Shown: positions 8,503 through 17,126 of the stretch, in pieces | Layout: each line of letters starts with the position of its first letter | Numbering within the stretch: position 1 is the first letter of the stretch | Translations under genes and position numbers: made by a program | The notes under the pieces: model-generated | Seen by the model: the letters and a program-made list of their open reading frames with translations, nothing else | The model's database searches: none | What the model was told of the DNA's origin: nothing | From: MED-G105 sp039025235 | Lineage (GTDB): Bacteria > Pseudomonadota > Alphaproteobacteria > Caulobacterales > Parvularculaceae | Reading direction: 5' to 3' | Assembly (NCBI GenBank): GCA_039025235.1 | Contig: JBCCOS010000006.1 | Span: 196,294 to 260,293, forward strand | DNA length: 64,000 nt

Positions 8503-9306
8503 CTAGCCGGCTTTCTTTGCATTTTTAATCGCCTCACGAACGGCCTCTGGTTGAAACCCTCCGATAAACTTAACGAATGATCCATCTACATTAGCAACGA
8601 TAAAACCGGGTGTGCCATCAACACCGATCTCTTTAGCGATGTCACTTATCTCGCTGAGCTCTTCATCAAGTTTTGGTGACGCAACAGCACTTTTCAGCTT
8701 AGCGACGTCTAGTCCTTCGCGGCTCGCGATATCGAGAATCCTTTCTTCATTCAGCGTGCCAGAGGCGTCTAAGAACGCAAAATGTAAATCCAGGTATTTT
8801 CCCTGATCTCGCGCCGCGAGGGCATATCGCGCAGCGGTTTCCGATTCAGGGCGTAAAATGGGCAGCTCCCTGAAAACAACCTTAACAGCCGGATCATCTT
8901 TACTCAGATCTGCAATAAGCCCCTTGGCCTTTTTGCAAAACCCGCAGTGATAATCAAAGAACTCGATCACCGCGATATTTGCATTATCAACATCAGCACC
9001 GGCGGCAAATGCGCCGTTGTTCGACGCGAGATAGGGAACGGCGTCTTCTAAAGCAGCGCTTCTGCGTGCGTCATCTTCAGCACGCTGATCTTTCTCGAAA
9101 GCGTACAGAGAATCCAAAATAACTTTCGGATTGTCTTTTATATAATCTTCGACAAGTTTGTTGATTTCATTTCTTTGTTTATTGTCAAAAGCGCCACTAG
9201 CGTTGTTCTGCGGTTCGCCGGCTGTTCCGCGCGTAAAGCCGGAAAATGCAAGAGCAGCAATTCCTACACTTGCACAGAGTGCTCCGATGGCGAGCAATTT
9301 GTTCAT
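8503..9306 (-). CDS. DsbA-like thiol:disulfide oxidoreductase
   Basis: Exported thioredoxin-fold protein with the redox motif CGFC (YHCGFCKKA, C129/C132 counted from an upstream ATG at 9330) and the cis-proline loop GTPGF. A hydrophobic signal or anchor segment (LLAIGALCASVGIAALAFSG) precedes a predicted helical stalk (NEINKLVEDYIKDNPKVILDSLYAFEK), the arrangement seen in Com1/ScsC-like members that oligomerise through the stalk. ATG 9306 is preferred because AGAAAGA lies upstream and the signal peptide then has a normal n-region. It lies downstream of the M48 peptidase on the same strand (about 120 nt), suggesting a periplasmic protein quality-control unit. Confidence 0.9.
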   Translation of the reverse strand: MNKLLAIGALCASVGIAALAFSGFTRGTAGEPQNNASGAFDNKQRNEINKLVEDYIKDNPKVILDSLYAFEKDQRAEDDARRSAALEDAVPYLASNNGAFAAGADVDNANIAVIEFFDYHCGFCKKAKGLIADLSKDDPAVKVVFRELPILRPESETAARYALAARDQGKYLDLHFAFLDASGTLNEERILDIASREGLDVAKLKSAVASPKLDEELSEISDIAKEIGVDGTPGFIVANVDGSFVKFIGGFQPEAVREAIKNAKKAG

Positions 9307-9424
9307 TCTATTTATCTTTCTTTCTAACAAGCCTTCATCGCGGCATCAGACACCGTCTGATACAGCAATGTAGCAGAATTAAAGCTTACTTCGTGAATTT
9401 TTAACGTGAACAAGGGGCCATTGG

Positions 9425-10825
9425 CTACCGAGTCCGTCGGCGACCTCTCATGTTTTGCGCTGCTTGAATGATATCAGCAGCCTGGCGGTATTCCGGTGTG
9501 CCTTTCGAAAGCCCTGCTATTGCACGTTGTGCAAATACAGCGGCTTCACCTGGAGCGCCTCCATGATACTTACTTTCAGCCGTCGCTAGATGAGCCATTG
9601 GCAAGTTACCTTCAAAACCATAGGCCCGAGAAAGAAAGAACCAGGCATAAGCATTATCCGGCTCAATAAGCACGGCCGCGCGTAACTCCTTTATAGCGTT
9701 TTCGATTTGCGTCGGGTCCTCGGAAGAAACAAGGGCACGACCGAGATTCAACCGTAACAACGCTTCGTCGGGATCCAACTCGACGGAATCGCGATGGGGA
9801 GCAATCGAGTCGCGGACACGGCCAAACTCAAAAAGCATTTGGCCCTTTAGCTCGTGGAAATATTGATTGTCTGGGTGAGCCTCAATCAGTGAATCAATTT
9901 CTACTAGGGCCTTATCAATCTGTGCGTCTCGATAGTAGGCGACGGCTCTCGCATAGCGAGCAGGCTCAGATGTATCACTCTCGGGATACTGACGAAGGGC
10001 CATTTGTGGCGTCTCTAAAAAACCGATGATCTTTGCCTGAATCATATGCAGGCGATGCATATCCTCTGGGCTGTCTTTTACATCATAATATGGTGACGCT
10101 TCCACACGTTCTTGTAGGGCAGCCGCCCGTTCGATGGCCATGGGGTGCGTTTGACGATAAGGGTTGATTTTGAATCCACGAATAATCTGCGCATTTCGCA
10201 TCCTATTCCAAATATCGATGGCGCCCTTTCCAGATCGCTTCGTTTTTTCAAGATAGGTGAGCGAGGCTTGGTCAGCAGCGGCCTCCTGGCCTCGGCTATA
10301 TTTTGTTACTTCTGCAAAACCGATATTTTGTCCGAGGCCCAACAAACCAATACTGGCTTCCGGTGCGCCGGCAACAGCCGCACCAGCTGCGAGGACAAGA
10401 CTCAAAAGCATTGGCCTGGACGCTTTTGCCATGACCTCGTCCGACCGTGCAGTGTGGCCACCGGCAATATGCCCAACCTCGTGGGCAATAACGGCTTCAA
10501 TCTCATTGGGGGTTTGGGACTGCGTGAGGAGCCCGGTGTGAAACCCCATAATCCTGCCACCCGCAAAAGCATTTAGAGTCGGGTCTCCGATCAGCAGAAT
10601 ATTGATGCTACTCGGTTCAATACCGGCGGCGGCAATTAACGGGTCGGAATAGTCACGAAGCCATTCTTCGATTTCGGCATCACGTAACAGCGTTTGTGCA
10701 ATCGCCGGTTGCCATAATATTGGTGCCAGCGTTGCAGCTAAGCAAAGCGATACAGATCGGCACAAAGCGACAAGCGTTGTCCGACGAAAAACTAGTTTAG
10801 AAGGGTCGTAGTACTTCTGCCTCAT
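9425..10825 (-). CDS. M48 family zinc metalloprotease with TPR-like repeats (BepA/YfgC-like)
   Basis: Periplasmic zinc peptidase that, in the BepA group, works on outer-membrane protein assembly and LptD quality control. After a signal peptide ending LWQPAIAQ comes the M48 domain with the HEVGHIAGGH active site and the downstream glutamate region SRGQEAAADQ. The second half contains repeated helical pairs of TPR type (ARAVAYYRDAQIDKALVEID, LNLGRALVSSEDPTQIENA, AWFFLSRAYGFEGN). The reading frame extends upstream to 10957, but the first 44 codons look non-coding; ATG 10825 gives a basic n-region followed by the signal sequence. Followed by the DsbA-like gene. Confidence 0.9.
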   Translation of the reverse strand: MRQKYYDPSKLVFRRTTLVALCRSVSLCLAATLAPILWQPAIAQTLLRDAEIEEWLRDYSDPLIAAAGIEPSSINILLIGDPTLNAFAGGRIMGFHTGLLTQSQTPNEIEAVIAHEVGHIAGGHTARSDEVMAKASRPMLLSLVLAAGAAVAGAPEASIGLLGLGQNIGFAEVTKYSRGQEAAADQASLTYLEKTKRSGKGAIDIWNRMRNAQIIRGFKINPYRQTHPMAIERAAALQERVEASPYYDVKDSPEDMHRLHMIQAKIIGFLETPQMALRQYPESDTSEPARYARAVAYYRDAQIDKALVEIDSLIEAHPDNQYFHELKGQMLFEFGRVRDSIAPHRDSVELDPDEALLRLNLGRALVSSEDPTQIENAIKELRAAVLIEPDNAYAWFFLSRAYGFEGNLPMAHLATAESKYHGGAPGEAAVFAQRAIAGLSKGTPEYRQAADIIQAAQNMRGRRRTR

Positions 10826-10957
10826 TCGTTCTAAAAACAGAAATGTGATTCGAATCATCGCAATCGAACCATTTTGACAACGGACCTTAGGATTTGCGGT
10901 ACCGAGGTTAGGAATAATGCGAATAGGGGTTCTGGGATTCCTCATACGCCACACCAC

Positions 10958-11408
10958 ATTCGATCTTTAAAAGCCAGCGCGGATAAATCCCCGTACTTGT
11001 CCGAAAACTCATTCTCACTCGATTTATAAACCGCTGTTGCAGAGCGGTCTATTTCTACCAATGCAATCATACCGAAATAATCGCGCCAATCAGCCACTGC
11101 GGCTTAACTTAGTGAGTTTTTTGGTATTTTCGATATTTACATGGTCAAGATCTGTTGAAATTATCGTGAGATGCGACAGCTGTAGCCCATCAAATCGTTG
11201 CGCTTGCTGGTCTTAACCTGTTGATTTTACGCATTTCCTTAACGCCAACGCACACACTTGGCTTAGCATGCTTGAGTCAGGGACAAAATTTGAACCCTGA
11301 TCCAAGCGTCCCGCCTGACGCGGCCGGGCAGAGCGCCCCATCGGAGGCGAAAGCAAAGCGATTTGCCGTTAGATAAATAAACGGTGCCTTAACATAGAAT
11401 TGTACAGG
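10958..11408. other. intergenic region between rne and the M48 peptidase gene
   Basis: About 450 bases (580 with the preferred peptidase start) on the 3' side of rne and the 5' side of the peptidase, both minus strand. It holds a half palindromic element (11223-11271) and a small inverted repeat, TCAGGG (11277-11282) with CCCTGA (11295-11300). I see no gene here. Confidence 0.5.
11223..11271 (-). repeat. first hairpin of a B-type palindromic element
   Basis: On the minus strand it reads GCATGCTAAGCCAAGTGTG..CGTTGGCGTTAAGGAAATGC, then GTAAAATCA as in the 33421 copy. The second hairpin is missing. The loop AAGTGTGTGCGTT is conserved. Confidence 0.7.
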
Positions 11409-14234
11409 TTAGCCGCCCAGCGCTCTTTGCCACCATCCTTTGCGAGGAGGTTGCTTGCGAGCTTCATCCTGGTCGCCCGTTTGTTCAGTTTTTTCCATTT
11501 TTTCCGTGACAGCCTTCGCCTTCGAGCGCGATCTGGTCTTTGGCTTTGGTGTGGGGTTTTCTGCTAATTTGGAAGCCGCACCTTCGTTTGATGGTGTGTC
11601 TGGATCGGCAACCATGCTTTGAGGCGTGTCATCACCATCATCAGTATTTGGCCCTTTACTGTTATTTTGCATGCTGGAGGTTTCGTCTTTTGATTGTGAC
11701 GTCAGGCTTGCGGGATCCGTTTCGGTTTCTGTGTTTACGGGGTAATCCGAAGCACTTGCGGCGTCAGATGTATCGCTGGCCTCATCGCTGGCGGCGCCGT
11801 CATCGTTTCTTCTTTGATTACGGCGTCCTCCGCGCCGTCCACGCCGACGACGTTTGCGCGGTTTGTTTTCGTCATCCTCCTCAGACGCAGAGGCACCATC
11901 GGTAGATAAGTTGTCATCCAAAATTTCTTCGTCAGAAGGGTTATCTCTGGCGCGTGCTTCGTCTGGTTGTGCTTCTTGATCCGAGGATTGCTCACCACCA
12001 CGGCGCCGGCGTCTGCGTCGACCGCGCTTGCGTTTTACCTCACCATCCTCATCACTAGCGTCATCCTGACTTTTCGTCTTGTTGTCAGTGTCTAACTGTT
12101 CGTCCGTACTGGTGTCTGTTACATCTTCATCGCTTGTGTCCGGTGATCCACCATCAGAAAAGTCCGGCCGTACTGCCGCACTCTGAGTCGATTTAGCCGA
12201 TCGTTTGCCGGACTTTTCGATTTCGTATTGATCGCCCGCTTTATCCGTATCAGCTGTAATCTCAACGCTAACGGAATAAGTGTTCTCAATACGACCAAGC
12301 CAATCCCTTTTGTAATTAAGGATGTACAAGACAACATCCATCGCAGCTTTGATTCTAAGGAGCGCTGCACGGCCATTGATCGCCTCGGCTTCGATGGCTC
12401 TTAAAATCCGTAAACCTGCCATTTCATTTGAGCGGACGACACCGGCACCAGAACACGTCGGACAAATAATCGTGGTCCCATCAACAATTCCCGAACGCCG
12501 CCGTTGACGCGACATTTCCAAAAGGCCAAAACTTGAGATCCGACCAATTTGTATTCGTGCACGGTCCGTTTTCAAGGCATCTTTAAATTTCTTTTCAACG
12601 GCGCGATTGTTGCGGTGTTCTTCCATGTCGATGAAGTCAACAACAATTAAGCCTGCAAGGTCTCGCAAACGACACTGTCTAGCGAGCTCTTTTGCGGCTT
12701 CTAAGTTTGTTTTGAGTGCCGTCTGTTCGATATTGCGCTCACGTGTTGCACGGCCCGAGTTAACGTCAACGGCGATCAAGGCTTCAGTTTGGTTGATAAC
12801 AAGATATCCACCAGACTTTAATCGAACGGTTGGCTGATACATACCATCAAGTTGTCCGTCGACGTCATGTCGAAGGAAAAGAGGCGTATCACCGCGATAG
12901 GGTTGAACATTCTTAGCATGGGACGGCATGAGCATTTTCATGAAGTCTTTTGCTTCACGATATCCGTCCTCACCATCGACCAATACTTGATCAATATCTT
13001 TGTCGTAAAGGTCTCGAATTGCGCGCTTTATGAGGCTCGCTTCCTCGTAAATGAGACAAGGAGCGATTGATTCCAGCGTCATTGAGCGGATGTTTTCCCA
13101 AAGTCTTGAGAGATAATCATAGTCCCGCTTAATTTCGGGTTTTGTACGCTTTGCGCCAGCGGTGCGAATAATGAGCCCCATGCCTGTTGGCACATCGAGA
13201 CCATCAACAATTTTTCTCAATCGCTTCCGATCTGATGCATTCGGAATTTTTCTCGAAATTCCGCCGCCGCGGGCGGTGTTTGGCATGAGGACGCAATATC
13301 GTCCTGCCAGAGATAAATAGGACGTAAGCGCAGCACCTTTATTGCCTCGTTCTTCTTTAACAACTTGGATCAACAAAATCTGTCGACGCTTAATAACTTC
13401 CTGAATCTTATAGTTTCTCAGGAGCTTTTGTCTTTGCCTTTTGGCCTCTCGGTATTGCTCTAAGAGTTCATGGCGTGTCTCTTTATCTAAATCATCTGTA
13501 TCTGTATCATCTTCTGATAGCGCTGCATCATCCTCTCCCTCAATATCTGTTTCGAGTTCGTCTGCATCGTCATTTATATCATCAGTGTCCTCTGGGATAT
13601 CGGCTTCTTCGGCCATTGTTTCCGGACTGTCGGTCTCTCCAGTTGGATCTGTCTCATCATCTAAAGTACTGGTATCTTCTCTAAGTGAAGGCGCTTCAGT
13701 AATTGTAAGCGCCTTCGCAGGCTTTTGTTCTTCGTCAGACGGTATTTCGTCGTTTTCAACTGGGTCTTTGATGGCTTGATCATCGTTAATAGAAGAGGCG
13801 TCGTTTTCGTCGTCCGCAGCAATATAAGGTTGTTCACCGGCTCCGTCGTCGGTGTTTTCGAGGATATCCTCATTGCTTTCGGGATCGTCTTGTTCGTTTC
13901 CTTCGTCTTCATCCTGAATAATGTTGAGCTTCGCAGCGAGTTCCGCTTCCTCAGCTTCAGCCGCTTGCAAAGCTTCGCGATCCGAAACGGGGATCTGATA
14001 ATAGTCAGGATGGATTTCGTTAAAGGCCAAGAAGCCGTGGCGATTGCCGCCATATTCAACAAATGCCGCCTGGAGGGAGGGCTCAACGCGTGTTACGCGC
14101 GCTAGATAGATGTTTCCGCGTAACGGTTTTTTGGTCGCCGATTCAAAATCAAATTCTTCAACTTTGCCATTTTCCAAGACGCAGACGCGAACTTCTTCTT
14201 CGTTCGCGGCATCGATAAGCATTTTTTTTGTCAT
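11409..14234 (-). CDS. rne: ribonuclease E
   Basis: Endoribonuclease that starts decay of most mRNAs and matures rRNA and tRNA, and forms the core of the degradosome. N-terminal S1 domain (NIYLARVTRVEPSLQAAFVE..GFLAFNEI) is split by a very acidic insertion of about 185 residues (90-275), then the RNase H-like/DNase I-like catalytic core follows, with IAVDVNSGRATRERNIEQTA and LIVVDFIDME carrying the catalytic aspartates and CPTCSGAG forming the Zn-link. The C-terminal third is disordered, with arginine-rich blocks (KRGRRRRRRRGG, KRRRRGRRGG) for RNA or partner binding, and ends RKGWWQRALGG. Length 941 aa is typical for alphaproteobacteria. The leader has a GC-rich hairpin that may serve in autoregulation. 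Confidence 0.96.
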   Translation of the reverse strand: MTKKMLIDAANEEEVRVCVLENGKVEEFDFESATKKPLRGNIYLARVTRVEPSLQAAFVEYGGNRHGFLAFNEIHPDYYQIPVSDREALQAAEAEEAELAAKLNIIQDEDEGNEQDDPESNEDILENTDDGAGEQPYIAADDENDASSINDDQAIKDPVENDEIPSDEEQKPAKALTITEAPSLREDTSTLDDETDPTGETDSPETMAEEADIPEDTDDINDDADELETDIEGEDDAALSEDDTDTDDLDKETRHELLEQYREAKRQRQKLLRNYKIQEVIKRRQILLIQVVKEERGNKGAALTSYLSLAGRYCVLMPNTARGGGISRKIPNASDRKRLRKIVDGLDVPTGMGLIIRTAGAKRTKPEIKRDYDYLSRLWENIRSMTLESIAPCLIYEEASLIKRAIRDLYDKDIDQVLVDGEDGYREAKDFMKMLMPSHAKNVQPYRGDTPLFLRHDVDGQLDGMYQPTVRLKSGGYLVINQTEALIAVDVNSGRATRERNIEQTALKTNLEAAKELARQCRLRDLAGLIVVDFIDMEEHRNNRAVEKKFKDALKTDRARIQIGRISSFGLLEMSRQRRRSGIVDGTTIICPTCSGAGVVRSNEMAGLRILRAIEAEAINGRAALLRIKAAMDVVLYILNYKRDWLGRIENTYSVSVEITADTDKAGDQYEIEKSGKRSAKSTQSAAVRPDFSDGGSPDTSDEDVTDTSTDEQLDTDNKTKSQDDASDEDGEVKRKRGRRRRRRRGGEQSSDQEAQPDEARARDNPSDEEILDDNLSTDGASASEEDDENKPRKRRRRGRRGGRRNQRRNDDGAASDEASDTSDAASASDYPVNTETETDPASLTSQSKDETSSMQNNSKGPNTDDGDDTPQSMVADPDTPSNEGAASKLAENPTPKPKTRSRSKAKAVTEKMEKTEQTGDQDEARKQPPRKGWWQRALGG

Positions 14235-15210
14235 TTAGATAAGCTCCGAAGCTTGCGCGACGGCTCTCCGGGGAGCGGCGCAAGCGGTAAATCAATTTAC
14301 TTTGAAAGTGATGTTGCCAAGAAGCCGCCAATGACCAACTGCGCGCGAATTGAAACCACGCTAACGCGTTTCGCAGAAGGAGTTGGTTGAAGTGGCGATC
14401 AATACTAAGCGTCATCAGACTAATGTTTTTTGGCTCTGCGCTGCGGTTCCCTGCTAAAAGAGTTCGACTACAGCCAGGCCGCGTTAACTTTCGATACGAC
14501 CTCGCTGGCACACCAATAAACTTGTATTGCCAGTTGGACCGTGTTCTGCGTCCCTTATCGCCATTTTTTGAAACAATGACGGTGACCATACAGGGACACT
14601 GGCCACAATTGAAAACTTTCAAAGCGCTCTACCAGGGGTTGTTTTCCGCTTTAGGCGGTAGCAAAATTGGTAAACGCTGAGTCTGCGCTCATCACACGTG
14701 AGGTAATTGTTTGATATCCTCGCGTTTAATAAGATAACCTGTTGAAAATCCAATCATATTCTTTAGAGCACATTCACGAGTTGAATTACCAATCTCTCGA
14801 ACAATGCCCCGTTCGTCCGACATGTTATTACGAACGCTTAGCTAAAGAAATGGGTATTCACGAGAACTAAGCAATTTAGTTTTGCAAAGTGGCAAAGCCC
14901 ATCTGCTGCTTTGCGCTAAACAAGGCGATTACGCAGCATCTAGCTGAAAACATGTATTTTGCTAGTATCAGGAAGAAAGATGGAAATTTCCTTAATGGCT
15001 CATTAATATTGGACCGATAATTCGAGTAAAAACGGCGAAAGACTTGCATATTTCAGGTATTAAAGCGGTGTGGGTGTCTTCGATTAGGGAGCATAAAATA
15101 GTATAACAGGAACGTGGCTTAACCTGGCAATTTGCATTGCTTTCATAGGATTTAAGTCGACGTGCTGCTCGCCCAAAAATCGTATTTTTTGTCCGTCGAT
15201 TAATTAGGTA
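14235..15210. other. long divergent intergenic region, rne to amidase
   Basis: 976 bases between divergent rne (-) and the amidase (+). Besides the rne leader hairpin it contains only poor reading frames: one of 97 codons begins with TTG at 14387, another runs opposite into rne, and neither resembles a known protein. A small hairpin, GCAAAG/CTTTGC, lies near 14892-14915. The rest (14700-15210) is AT-rich. It probably holds a long rne 5' leader and the amidase promoter. Confidence 0.5.
14252..14284 (-). promoter_or_regulatory. GC-rich hairpin in the rne leader
   Basis: CTTGCGC (14252-14258) pairs with GCGCAAG (14278-14284), with inner GCTC/GAGC pairing, 18 nt upstream of the rne ATG and just before the CGGAGC ribosome-binding site. 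RNase E autoregulation through its own 5' leader is known in enterobacteria; a similar role here is inference. Confidence 0.4.
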
Positions 15211-16683
15211 ATGAGTAAATCGGTGTCGAACGAAAACAAATATTTTAAGATTTTCGGCGAATGCGGTCGCACCAGTCGGGCACTGCTTTGTACATGCTTG
15301 TTTTTATCTTTTGTCATGGTCCTTCCAGGGCAGGCGATCGCATCTTCAGGGATAACGAAGCTTAAAAATGTGCGTTTTGGCGTTACGTCGACGACGAAAA
15401 CGCGGATTGTTGTCGACCTTCAAGGACGGCCAGAATACGTTTTGAAGGGTGTTCCCAAGGGACAAGGCGAACTCATAATTGAATTTACCAATTTAGGAAA
15501 AAGCAACTTCACGCAAAACAAGATCGATGGTCGGGGAATTGTTGCTGATGCGCGTTATAGAACGGATGGAACACCGCAATTATTTGTATCCCTCGAAAAA
15601 AGCGCAAGGGTTGCAAAGTCTTTTATCATTGGACCCAGCGATAAAAATCCAAATCACCGTTTGGTTATTGATTTGGAGCGGTCTTCGAAAGAAGCCTTTT
15701 TGAAAAGTGTAAAGCCATTTAATCCTAACAAATCAAAGAGGACCCTAGCAAAGGCCAAAGATCCGGTTCCTTCAGTCCCCACGAAAAAAGCGCCAAATAA
15801 TAAGTCGGGCACTAAAGCAAGCAGGACGGCTCCAAAAAAGAAACCAGATACCATTGCGAGCAACACCAAATCCTCTTTGGTTCAAGCGCGTGATCAAATC
15901 ACAAAAGCGTTCGGGAACATTCCCAAAATTGACGTTCCACGAAAATCAGCAACGCCAAACCGGGCCTCGCAAAAGGGCCGTGGAACCAGTAAATATGTTG
16001 TTGCGATTGATGCAGGCCACGGCGGTCGGGATCCCGGTGCAATTGGTCCGAGTGGTTTGAAGGAGAAAAACGTTACGATTTCCGCAGCGCGTGTTTTAAA
16101 GGCGAAACTTGAAAAGACCGGGCGGTATGTCGTGATACTAACACGACCAGAGGACAAGAAGGTCGCTTATGCCAATCGCATTAAGATCGCGCGAGAAGCA
16201 GGCGCCGAGCTGTTCATCTCTCTGCACGCTGACGCGATTGGTCGGAAAGATGTCCGGGGGGCCTCTGTTTATACATTGTCTGAAGCAGGCACAGCGCGAT
16301 CCGCGTTAGAGGCGAGAGAACAAGGCGATCTCGTTGTTTTTGATACGAATGTTGGACAGGATCAGGATGTTCAAAACATCCTATTTGATCTTGCGCAGGC
16401 TCACACAGTGAACGAGTCGGACCGTCTCGCAGAAACGCTTGTACGGCGGTTAAACGGTGTTGCTCCCCTTTTGAACAATTCTCACCGCGAAGGAAATTTG
16501 GCGGTGCTGTTGGCTCCCGATGTACCAGCCGTTCTGTTGGAATTGGGTTTTATTTCAAATGCGAGTGATGAGAGAAACTTAAATTCACCAGCGTGGCGTG
16601 ACAAAACAATGACGGCAGTAGCGCAAGCAATTGACGAATATTTTGCTCGGGATGGGCTGGAGCGGCAAGCTCTCTCCAGGTGA
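15211..16683 (+). CDS. amiC: N-acetylmuramoyl-L-alanine amidase with AMIN domain
   Basis: Periplasmic zinc amidase cutting the stem peptide from glycan strands, needed for daughter-cell separation. Signal sequence ALLCTCLFLSFVMVLPGQAIA, AMIN domain at about 50-158 (localises AmiC-type enzymes to the septum), a lysine/proline-rich linker (165-260), then Amidase_3: zinc ligands H270 (IDAGHGGRDPGA), E285 (LKEKNV) and H339 (SLHADA), and the catalytic glutamate in LLELGFISN near residue 450. The start ATG follows a TTAATTAGGTA segment. It lies upstream of mrcA on the same strand, a conserved alphaproteobacterial pairing of a wall hydrolase with a wall synthase. Confidence 0.93.
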   Translation: MSKSVSNENKYFKIFGECGRTSRALLCTCLFLSFVMVLPGQAIASSGITKLKNVRFGVTSTTKTRIVVDLQGRPEYVLKGVPKGQGELIIEFTNLGKSNFTQNKIDGRGIVADARYRTDGTPQLFVSLEKSARVAKSFIIGPSDKNPNHRLVIDLERSSKEAFLKSVKPFNPNKSKRTLAKAKDPVPSVPTKKAPNNKSGTKASRTAPKKKPDTIASNTKSSLVQARDQITKAFGNIPKIDVPRKSATPNRASQKGRGTSKYVVAIDAGHGGRDPGAIGPSGLKEKNVTISAARVLKAKLEKTGRYVVILTRPEDKKVAYANRIKIAREAGAELFISLHADAIGRKDVRGASVYTLSEAGTARSALEAREQGDLVVFDTNVGQDQDVQNILFDLAQAHTVNESDRLAETLVRRLNGVAPLLNNSHREGNLAVLLAPDVPAVLLELGFISNASDERNLNSPAWRDKTMTAVAQAIDEYFARDGLERQALSR

Positions 16684-17126
16684 GACAATAAACTCCTTTG
16701 TAAATGTCACGCCGATAAATCCTATTTCATGCCTGATACTTTCGACCGGACTTTGGACCGGCGTTTTTCTTAAGTGTTACACGTCTAATTTCATGGTGTT
16801 GCCCTGGAATCGCCCCATCAACAGATCAACGAAGGCAAGGTGTTTGCTAGATTGGGTGATATCGATGCAGATGTGGTCCCATCAAATGCTGGAAATCGCA
16901 ATCGATTAAAGAGGAAAACAGGGTTTTCATTAACAGTGCTTGGGATAAACTGGCTGATAGTGTGAGATCGACCTCTGGGGAAAATCTTGAGCGTCGTGAA
17001 TAGTTCTTTTTCGAATGGCTACTTTGCTTGTGGTTCCTTTTAGCTTTTGAAGGAAATCGTTGATTTTGAGACTTTTGGGGTTGTCGTAATTCACTTGACC
17101 ACAAGTTTAGGTCAAAGCGGGATGGT
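16684..17126. other. intergenic region between amidase and PBP1a genes
   Basis: 443 bases without a convincing gene. A probable terminator lies at 16743-16768; the rest presumably contains the mrcA promoter. A 92-codon frame starting inside the amidase gene and running into this region looks random. Confidence 0.5.
16743..16768 (+). terminator. probable intrinsic terminator of the amidase gene
   Basis: CGACCGG (16743-16749) pairs with CCGGCG (16758-16763) with one bulged A, followed at once by TTTTT (16764-16768). Confidence 0.5.

Noticed and set aside
13441..13779. Serine-rich plus-strand frame inside rne
   Set aside because: It is the complement of the long Asp/Glu stretch of RNase E (GAT/GAA codons read as ATC/TTC and shifted TCA/TCT), not a gene.
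14387..14680. A 97-codon plus-strand frame in the rne-amidase gap
   Set aside because: It begins with TTG without a ribosome-binding site, the composition is not protein-like, and a comparable frame runs on the other strand. No family resemblance.
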